Of a stretch of DNA of 64,000 nt, positions 55,895 through 64,000 are shown in pieces. Origin of the DNA: Medicago truncatula (lineage: Eukaryota > Streptophyta > Magnoliopsida > Fabales > Fabaceae); the NCBI RefSeq assembly GCF_003473485.1, contig NC_053046.1, forward strand, positions 1,932,001-1,996,000, read 5' to 3'. The first letter of the stretch is position 1, and the number at the start of each line of letters is the position of its first letter. The translations under genes and the position numbers were made by a program. Under the pieces are notes generated by a model. That model worked only from the letters and a program-made list of their open reading frames with translations, ran no database searches and was not told the DNA's origin.

Positions 55895-57163
55895 CTAGGC
55901 TTATTGCAAAAAAAATAAAATTGAATTATGCTCATTACCCAGATAGTATCGCTCATTCCCAAAGTAAATGTCCAAAATGCTCTTGCGCATGTTAACATGC
56001 GCTAGTGTATTTTTTACCTATGTTAAGTCGCATTATGTGACTTAACATGCGCTAGTGTATTTTGTTGTCTAAGTTAAGTCACGTAGTGTGACTTAAGTTG
56101 CGCTAGTGTATTCTGAGCGTGAGTTAACTTGCGCCAGTTGGCCGGTGCAGAACCGAAGAACAAAAGTTTTTTGGTCTGTGGTCAGTTTTTCAACATTCTA
56201 TCCACACGTTTTTAACACTATTTTACACGTTTTTTGACCACATTAATGGTGTTTACAACCTATACTACCATTCCCACCTATAAATACCCCTCCATACTTC
56301 CCTAATTTCTCACACCATATCACTTTCTCCCCCCTCCTCACTCTCTCCCTCTATTTCTCTTCTTTCTTTCTTTTTCAGTATTCTCTTTGAGGGCAAAAGT
56401 GATCAATCTTCGTCGGGGTAAAATAGTGAGAAGCCGACATGGGGAAGTGATCGACCATTGGGATAAGTTTAAATTTGCTTTTTTTACTCCATAAACTTTT
56501 TACCGTGGGTATAAAAAAAACCAGATTTAAATTTAGCCCAAGGGTTGATCATGTATTTTCTCCAAGAAGGTTGCTCCCTATTTTACCCCAAAAGGGAGAA
56601 AATAAGTAGAATAAATTAGTGAATTGGAATAAATTATTGTATTGTATGAATTCTATTAATAAAATGAGATATTGTTATATGCCTCAATTTTGTTCATTCC
56701 TTTTTATTTTATATTTGCTTTTATTTTCTAATTTTGTATTTAATGAATAAATATTAATTTAGTTCATTTACTTTTATCTATATTTGTATTTATTTAATGA
56801 ATAATATCGAATCAATATTTATTTTAAGTGCATAAATAATTTAGAATAAAGTAAATAAACTAATTTAGAATAAAATAAATAATGTTTGTTCTTCAGTTCT
56901 GCACCGACCAACCGGCGCGAGTTAACTCACGCTCAGAATACACTAGCGCAACTTAAGTCACGCTACGTGACTTAACTTAGGTTAAAAAAATACACTAACG
57001 CAACTTAACTCACGCTGCGTGACTTAAGTTGCGTTCCTCTTATAACTAGCGCAACTTAAGTCACGCTACGCATGTTAACATGCGCATGGGCATTTTGGAC
57101 ATTTACTTTGGAAATGAGCAATGCTGTTTAGATAATGAGCAGAATTCAAAAAAATTCTAGGAC
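55895..57163. mobile_element. Inverted-repeat element with palindrome arrays and central hairpin
   Basis: Inverted arms of about 240-270 bp (55925-56165 and 56898-57140) share TGCTCATTA, CCAAAGTAAATGTCCAAAAT and GCGCATGTTAACATGCG, and end at the central side in the inverted pair GCCGGTGCAGAAC and CTGCACCGACCAACCGGCGC. Each arm is an array of alternating TTAAGTCACG/CGTGACTTAA and GCGCTAGTGTATT units. The outer limits are uncertain because I found no clear duplication. The centre is unique sequence with a TATA box, leader, hairpin and poly(A) signals, listed separately. It could be Mutator-type, but that is unproven. Confidence 0.65.
56279..56665 (+). ncRNA. Candidate hairpin transcript unit inside the element
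   Basis: TATAAATA at 56279-56286 is followed by a CT-rich leader (CACTTTCTCCCCCCTCCTCA and more). A foldback then spans 56415-56589: GGGGTAAAATAG pairs with CTATTTTACCCC, and the inner pair GATCGACCATTGGGATAAGT / TTTAGCCCAAGGGTTGATCA continues into TTTAAATTT. AATAAA signals lie near 56630-56660. No ORF of note lies between. The layout is that of a MIRNA-like gene, but no small RNA is known to me and pairing has many mismatches in the middle. Confidence 0.35.
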
Positions 57164-58655
57164 CAATTAACCAAACCAACTTTATTTTAATATGTATAAA
57201 AGGTGGTCGTCGGTGGTGGTCCTTCGACGACCCCTACGACAACAAACAATGGTTTTATGTTGGCCCCGTGAAGGTTAAGAGGCAAACCACCACTTTCCAT
57301 CAATCAAGTTTGTACCTTTAGTTGCGCCTTGTATTGATCACCCCAAACAAGTGTAATACTAAAAGAAAGTTTACTTCACCAGAATAAAGCAAGGAAGTTA
57401 GAATTTACTGTTCGGGAAATCCGACAATGGAGGAAATGACAGAAAATAATTTGTCATATTGAGATGTGAAAGAAGTGTAAAATATCAGCTTCATTGAAAT
57501 GTGATTGATCGTTTAGGTGGAGAGGTTATTTGTTGTTGGTGTATGGAGCCTTAGAGTGGAGAATGAGAAGACAATCATGAGATTATTCAAATCTCTCAAG
57601 ATTGTAAATATGTTGACCGTCTAAGACCAAAAGAGAATATGCTTGTTCGTAGGCTGACAACCTAGATGATCCTTCCAAGACATATTCTGACCACTTTTTA
57701 GAATAAAAATGGTTGAAGTGCAACTACTATCATGCATATTTATAATTAATGTCACAAGTATAAGTAGTCTATCGGGATATAATTATAGTTGAAGACAAGT
57801 CTGTGTATAATTATAGATTAACCGTTGATTCCGATAATGTCAAGTACATTTTATAGGCTCATACGAATTCCATTAAGTTGTTTAATAATTCTTCTATTGT
57901 ACTTGTGATGAATTATATTTATTAAACCAAATAGTATTGTCTTATGTTGTTTGAGTTTGTCGGTGTCATGTCTACTGAGTTGATATACTATTTCAATTTT
58001 CTTATATGATGCATGAGAAGAAAGAAAATGTTATGTATACTCTATAAAGATGACGTAATTTGTTCAAATCTCCGTATCAGCCTTCAAAAATTAAACATAT
58101 AGTCTACTTATAATTTGTCCAACAACATAATGGTAACATATTAGTCGGGTTCCGTTTTCTTCAACCCGCATTGACCCATCCGAAATCAATCAACATTATC
58201 TAATGAATCTATTTTACTCGACTCTCTTAACCGCTTTGTCAAATAAGGCAAACGATTAAATCGGCTTTGGGTCGATTTTCCATATTTTGTCCTACCCTAA
58301 CTTAGGTGATGGACATACTTTTTTTTTTTTTTTTTTGTAAGTGTCCAAGATTCGAACCTCAAAACTTGCACATATTATGCATCGTCCTTGCCAACTGACA
58401 CGAGACGGAACTAATTTAATTGAATGATTATGTGACTCTGATTCTTTTATTAATTAGTGATTTTGATCCTTATTTAATGGAATGATTTGTTACCCAAAAA
58501 AAACCATTTGAACTCTTTCAAATAGTGTAGAATATTCTCATTTTTCAATTAAAATACATTATACATTCATTACTCGTTGTAATTCAAACGAATTAGAATT
58601 GGGAACCCTAGGTTGAACCAGCCTTCATACACTCACTCCTCTCTATTCAGCGACA
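57164..58655. other. Intergenic, upstream of Y14
   Basis: No gene recognised. Near 58340-58375 a T-rich run followed by GATTCGAACCTCAAAACTTG resembles a SINE tail in reverse. Just before the Y14 ATG the sequence GGGAACCCTAGG is close to a telo-box (AAACCCTA), an element common in promoters of plant RNA- and translation-related genes. Confidence 0.4.
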
Positions 58656-61600
58656 ATGCAAGGAAGCGCCGCCGACGGAGAAGCTTTGGATTTCGAGCCA
58701 GAGGAAGATGACTTGATGGACGAAGAAGGTGCTGTTGACGCCGAAGCTTCTCCTCCACATCCCAAACTCAAATCCGCCATCACCTCCGTTCCCAAAAAAA
58801 CCAAAGGTCGCGGTTTCCGTCAGGATTCTGATTCCTCCAACCGTAACTCTCGTCTTGCTGATTCCGGTTTCGATACTCTCACTGCTGAGGGTGGTCCTGG
58901 TCCTCAACGATGTTCGTGTTCCCAATTGTTCAATTTTTTCAATTTAATTGCGTGATTTTGATTTTTAGGGTTTTTATGCTTAATAATGTTGCTGTTTTTG
59001 TAGCTATTGAAGGATGGATTATTTTGGTGACTGGTGTACATGAGGAAGCTCAAGATGATGATTTGCAGAATGCTTTTGGTGAATATGGTGATATTAAGAA
59101 TCTTCACTTGAATCTTGATCGCCGTACTGGTTTTGTTAAGGTGTGTCATTGATGATTTTTTCGCTGTTCACTTCACTGTATTGTTCTTGTGCATTGTTTA
59201 CTTATTCATACAAATTGACTAGTTTTATGGATACCTTTTTGTTACTAATTGATGATAGAAAGTGTTTTGAAGTAGGAGATGAATATGGTGGGGTAATGTT
59301 GTTAATCTAAGGGTATGTTTCTATGGAGGGTTTTGGAGGGGAGACTTTACTTTTCTCTATTAAATTATGTTTACTATAAGATGTTTTTAAAATCAATTAG
59401 GTTTGATTGAAGTATTATATGATCCTTTATCATGTTCTTTGAATTTTTTTTAAATAACAAATATATTTTAACATATTGTCTTAGCCCTCCAAAAACCTCT
59501 CCCAAACAAGCCCTAAGGCTTTGTTTGGGAGTTTGGAGGGGGGAAGGAGAGGGCTTTGGGGGTGGAAAACACAGGGGAAAATAGAGAAAATCTTTCACGT
59601 TTTTAAAAGAGTTTTCTTTTTAGAGAATGATAAACTAATGTTTTATAATTAATACACTTGTAATTTTAAGAATATTATAACTACATACATTGAATTTGAA
59701 GAATTCGTATAAACTTTCCAAATCCCTTCAAAACCCTCCTCCATTGCAATTTTGAGTTCCCCTAAATCAGGAGGGTTTTGTATTACGAAGAAAAATTAAC
59801 CCCCAAGGCCTTCCCTTCTCAAATTCCTTTATTTGCTTTTTTTTTTCCCCTTTCCAAATGGAAGGAAGGGAGAGGCTTTGGGAAAAATGGAAGGAGCAAG
59901 TGGATGAAATAGAAGACATTGGGAGGGGGAGGGGGAGGCTTTTGGGGGGTTCATGTTTCTTCATAATACAAAATCCCCCTCATTTGGGGAAACTCAAAAA
60001 TTGCATTAAATCTATGTTGTTATAATATTCTTAAAATTAAAAACATATTAGTTTATCATTTTCTAAAAAATTACTCTTCCAAAAAATGTGAAAGATCTCC
60101 ATTTTTCCATATATTTCTCAAACTCTCAAAGTGATCCATTAATGGCAATATTTAATCTTTATGATTCTCCTTTTTTATTGTTAACCTTCTGGTTTCCCGA
60201 GGAAAGGTGCCTTGATAATCCGGAGCATGGTTATCAAATTTTGAATCAGAAGATCTATTTTCGGAATTGAATCTTTATATGAACTGTAATATATACTGTC
60301 CATAAAAATATGACATTTTTAAGTAAGATAAGTGACATAGCAAAATTATAAGCTAATATATGAACCTTCAAATAATTCAAGTCATGAATCAAATGGCAAG
60401 CGGGGCTATACATTGTTGAGTGAAAAAAGTGGCCAGCATCACTAATTTTGATACGGAACCATTAGAATGAAATGAAAATCGTTTTAGTGAATTGGGATTC
60501 AAGATGGGATTCGTCCCACATAGATATAATGATACACACTAACTGAAGTTATCGATTGGTTCTGTTTTGTATCAAATTGAGAAATAGCTCATTTATTTTG
60601 TGATACCGGTAACCATGTTGCGGAGTTTGGTTGAGAGTTAAGTAAAGTGAGGCCGGAGATTGTTGCAGCATGGGATAACTTGGGTCCTCCCATTCCAGCA
60701 TGGGATCGAACTTGGGTACTCCTGATTGATGCAACCTTAACTGAAGTTATCATCTCATATCTTTTCACCGTTAGTTGGACTCAACTTTCATTTCATGTCT
60801 CAGTCATGGCATGAATTCTGCTTTGCTGCACACATTTTGTTATTGACCTCAAGCTGTTACTTTGGGGTTCAGATGGTTGTTGATTTGTTTCTCATGTATA
60901 TAAATTTTATAAAATGGCCTCACTGCACTCCCTGCAGTATTTTTTTATTTTTTTTTAAATTGATGTTGCTCTATCAGTATAAATCAATGCCGTATTGATT
61001 TTTAAAGGATGTAGTGGAAGAAACATATAATCCTTCCTAACAAGTAACTTTGTGTAGGTTATTGCCGTTTCTTTTGTGTTTTATATTTTTATGATGATGC
61101 TTTTACTCTTGTTTGCCACTTTCGCTGCTTTGATCTCAACTTATCTTATTTTATTAAGAAAAGCTAAGACTTTTTTTAGACTACTTGTAATTTTGTAAAC
61201 AGGGTTGATCCTTGTTCAAGAAAATTTTCTGCCATCTGTTTCTATGTTCATACATCATTGATTGATGATTAATATCAGTTTCAGAAACTGGAGATTAGTT
61301 CTCCTTTTCCTGGCAACTTCTGCTCATTTCTGCATGTGCCATTTTATCATGTGAAGATTTTGGTTTCTATACTGATAAGCATTTTGAATTTAGGGTTATG
61401 CACTGATTGAATATGAGCGCTCCGAGGAAGCTCGGAATGCAATAGAGAATTTGAATGGATCTGTGCTTCTCACACAAACCATTTATGTTGATTGGGCTTT
61501 CAGCAGTGGACCTATTAACGAGACAGTTAGAAGAAACAGGTAATTTATTTTTGTTTTATATTTGTCTGCAGAGTAGTATGTTATTTCACAACATTAATCT

Positions 61601-62199
61601 TGAAGAAAGTTCCATAAAGTTTTTGGTTTGAGTTTTACATCATTTATTTGAGTTGGTATTTCCAATTACAGCAACTACCGAGTCTTATTCCACAAAGTGG
61701 GGTTGGCTACATGGATCAAACCACATTATGATTTGTTATCACAGTTCCATGTTTATAGTCAAGTCATTGGCCTCTAAATATTTTTTTAATTTTTGCCAAT
61801 AGTTTTTGTTGGCCTTCCTTTGCCTTTCGCAATTTGGTTGCCTTTTATCTCATCCACTTTTCTTAATATGGAATTTACATGTCTCCTCCACACTTGTCCG
61901 AACTACCTAACTCGAGATTTCATCATCTTTTCTACAATAGGCTCTATCCAACTCTATCTAATGCTATCATCTCTAATCCTACCCTTTCTAGTCTTTCCAC
62001 ATGTCCAACACTCAATTCTCATCACATCTTCACTTAGTTTATGTTTGTGTTGGTTTTCTTCGTCGTTTTCTATGTTGGTCACAAGATATTCAACTACATA
62101 ACTTGTGTGGTATCCAACTGTAAAATTTATTTTTGCCAACACATACTCCACTCTTGAAAGTTTGTAAAACATATCCTACTTCATTAGAAATTAAAATGC

Positions 62200-62262
<63 letters not shown>

Positions 62263-62593
62263 CTCTTCTTTGCAGATGGATTGAAAAATGAAGATATGGT
62301 GCATTGTCCTAGACTATCGTTAAATAATTTGCATTCCATTTTTCAACCCCGTTTCGTTGTATGTTTGGATTCACAATGAGTTTGTTAGAATCACAATGTC
62401 ACCGTGATTTCGACAAACTCACAATGATACCAATCTACCAAACATGCAGTTGTGTTTAAGCAAATGCTAAATGCTATTTACTAACCTTCTTCCCCTTATA
62501 ATTTTTTCATAGTTTAGCATTTGAGTGTTTGGAACTTTGACATTTTGCAGACCTCAGCGGCGCTCCAGGAGTCCTCCTAGGAGGAGATATTGA
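58656..62593 (+). CDS. Y14: Exon junction complex RNA-binding protein Y14 (RBM8A)
   Basis: Four exons: 58656-58911, 59004-59140, 61394-61539, 62551-62593, joined GT-AG, giving 193 residues. The acidic N-terminus ([17 protein letters not shown]) is followed by [18 protein letters not shown] and [20 protein letters not shown]. One RRM spans about 90-168, with RNP2 ILVTGV and RNP1 KGYALIEY. The tail [14 protein letters not shown] (180-193) is the short Arg/Ser end known from Y14. In all eukaryotes Y14 pairs with MAGO; the dimer clamps eIF4A3 onto spliced mRNA upstream of exon junctions and influences splicing, localisation and nonsense-mediated decay. The RRM surface binds MAGO rather than RNA. 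The protein is nuclear and shuttles. Intron 2 (2.25 kb) carries a MITE cluster and intron 3 a LINE remnant and a long (TA)n tract, yet the coding exons are intact. Confidence 0.95.
59311..59513. mobile_element. Tourist-type MITE, 203 bp, in Y14 intron 2
   Basis: The left end GGGTATGTTTCTATGGAGGG and the complement of the right end, GGGCTTGTTTGGGAGAGGTT, are degenerate inverted repeats flanked by TAA (59308-59310 and 59514-59516). The right TAA is shared with the next element. Confidence 0.7.
59517..60110. mobile_element. Composite MITE cluster in Y14 intron 2
   Basis: It begins GGCTTTGTTTGGGAGTTTGG, the terminus of the MITE at 16696-17042, and shares its internal blocks (AATCTTTCACGTTTTTAAAA, TGATAAACTAATG). 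The far terminus is missing. Instead an inverted pair (TTTTGTATTACGAAGAAAAA and its partner near 59955) and a second, inverted copy of the core (near 60020-60090) follow. It looks like two related copies joined head to head with rearrangement. Confidence 0.55.
61673..62172 (-). pseudogene. RTE-type LINE 3' fragment in Y14 intron 3
   Basis: On the minus strand the reading [22 protein letters not shown] near 61960-62020 matches the C-terminal part of plant RTE-clade reverse transcriptase ORFs (pattern M..L.WMCG.TR.D.IRND.IR, from memory). The plus strand shows the usual antisense block CTCATCCACTTTTCTTAATA. The 3' end motif GTAGCCAACCCCACTTTGTG on the minus strand is near 61700. Frames are broken. 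Confidence 0.6.
62202..62258. repeat. (TA)n microsatellite, about 57 bp
   Basis: An uninterrupted TA run in Y14 intron 3. It is immediately followed by TTCTCTTCTTTGCAG, an acceptor-like sequence. Shorter TA runs also occur near 3163, 3471 and 44069. Confidence 0.9.
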
Positions 62594-64000
62594 AAGGGTC
62601 TTTGTTAATTATACATGATGTCAGTTGTGTGGAACTTAAATGAGCGGTGTGATTTGTGTTTGTCCAATTGTGGATGCTTTTTCCTATACTTATGCAGCTT
62701 CCGTCAGACAAAATACATATCGGTTGTTGAGGAATCTTATCTTACATCATTTGTTGAATGTTATTAACTCAAGTTTATTATGGTTTAGTGTTTTAACATA
62801 TCTGTATTGCACTGTAGTAACGTGTTTGGTTTAGTTTTTCTTTATTATGTAATGACATTGTGTTGAAGAAGATAGTATCTCTTTTGGATTGCGTCTTGTA
62901 TGTGATGGGCGTGAATGAGTGAACAACACTAGCGTGTTTCTTTTTCTCTCAATAGAGGCATTTTATTCCTCCCATCTTTTTCTTTGCCACCATGTATTGT
63001 GTTGTATTTACATAGTAAAGTTACTTCTCCATGCATTTACGTGACATAGATTTCGTGTCAAGGGGGGTCATATTTGTAGTAATGACCTAAGGTAGGTACT
63101 GCCTTTGAAGAGGTTTGTTGTCGTCTGCTCTATTACCAAGCTTGTAAAGCCTAAATCTAAGGGTGGTAGAACGAGTATGCTTTAATGGGTTAATCTGTTC
63201 GACCATTCAATTCTAGAGAGTTCGATTGACACACTCAATCTATTAACCGATTTGAGTGGTTTGGCTTAATTTGAGCATGTTTAGAATTAGAAAGTTTACT
63301 TTATGCTAGATCTCTCGTAAAGGTTTGCTCAACCATAAAAGAAAAGTGAAGTTTGGTTCAAAATCTTAGCAAACTGTAGGATTAAAGATGACGTGCATTG
63401 GGACGATTCCATTTCAGTTTTCAACACCCTGATTCCCTGAACAATGAATTGTTTTTTTTTTTCCTTGTTCAGCCTCGTGACAAGAGCAAATGATGCCACA
63501 GTTTTTTGTCATAAAGGTTTAAAGTTTCAACTGATTTTGTAATTTATTTTAGGAGTAACTTACACTCTCCCGAGAGATGTTTAAATTACTCTACCTTTTT
63601 CTCGTACGTTAAGAAATATATTTCTCTCGTACGCTAAGAAATATTATTTACGAGAAATGATATTTGAACAACCATTTTTAAACACTTTTGTGACAACTTT
63701 CTCTCTCATACTCTCATTGTACTTTTTTTTTTTTGTCTCTCTCTCTATTGTTATTGTCCAATAAGAAGAGAAGAAAAAAGGTTGTCATTAAAGTTGTTTG
63801 ATTTTGGTTGTTCAAATATCGCTCCTCATTATATACCCTCTTGCGTAAAACATGGAAATTACACTTTGCTCCTTTGAGGGAAGTTTGAGTTATATTTCTC
63901 TATCTCTTTGTTAAATATACTCATCTTCCTCAATTAACATTTTAGTTTTTTTTTAATGTAATCAAACTAGTAATACATTTTTTCTTCATTTTCGATTTAG
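62594..64000. other. Downstream of Y14, with nested TIR elements at the right edge
   Basis: Y14 3' UTR, then no gene. From about 63556 (GAGTAACTTACACTCTCC) sequence resembling the end of the 13052-13871 Mutator-type element begins and runs off the window. It is interrupted at about 63650-63826 by a small element with inverted ends GAGAAATGATATTTGAACAA and the complement of GAGGAGCGATATTTGAACAA. These calls are tentative because the right side is not visible. Confidence 0.45.

Noticed and set aside
55714..55995. 93-codon ORF before the palindrome-rich element
   Set aside because: Starts at TTG, spans a poly-T tract and the element's terminal repeat, and has no family character.
62202..62258. 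(TA)n and other short repeats as a CRISPR-like array
   Set aside because: These are simple microsatellites in plant nuclear DNA without spacers; CRISPR is not expected here.

Overview
The window is AT-rich plant nuclear DNA with intron-rich genes. Protein similarity and the repeat load point to a papilionoid legume, with Medicago truncatula or a close relative as my best guess; I could not search a database. Exons were assembled by eye from splice consensus, reading phase and family conservation. Every multi-exon model below closes in frame. Several apparent start codons upstream of the true ATG are TTG or GTG, so I moved those starts to the first ATG.

Genes in order. (1) An ERF019-like AP2/ERF transcription factor (7749-8237, +). 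(2) A peroxisomal acyl-activating enzyme of the AAE1 group with a C-terminal SRL signal (9416-11484, -). (3) An 18-exon cycloartenol synthase (14486-25694, -) whose 757 residues keep all diagnostic positions (Tyr410, His477, Ile481, Asp483). (4) A second AAE1-type gene (27538-29760, -) that has lost SRL through a small frame change. (5) A single-exon PPR protein of the E/E+ class (39045-41363, -) with a decayed duplicate of its 3' end just downstream. (6) A steroleosin/HSD-like short-chain dehydrogenase (42159-44320, -) in which the catalytic Tyr is Phe. (7) A myristoylated CDK-like kinase (46624-50172, +). (8) The exon-junction-complex protein Y14 (58656-62593, +). The two AAE paralogues flank the sterol cyclase on the same strand. 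Otherwise the genes look like ordinary, functionally unrelated neighbours.

Between and inside genes lie many small DNA transposons whose target-site duplications can be read directly. There are five Mutator-type TIR elements with 9-bp duplications (788-1430, 13052-13871, 30332-31943, 51547-52330, 52364-55164), several TAA/TTA (Harbinger/Tourist-type) MITEs, one Stowaway with TA, one hAT-type MITE with an 8-bp duplication, a SINE with an 11-bp duplication, TRIM-like LTR pieces and LINE fragments.

The most unusual stretch is 51.5-57.2 kb. Two Mutator-type elements sit 33 bp apart. The larger carries broken ORFs plus two adjacent long foldbacks (about 333 and 243 nt). A third inverted-repeat element nearby carries terminal arrays of short palindromes and, in its centre, a small transcription-unit-like cassette: TATA box, CT-rich leader, 175-nt hairpin, AATAAA. 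These are candidates for transposon-borne small-RNA precursors.
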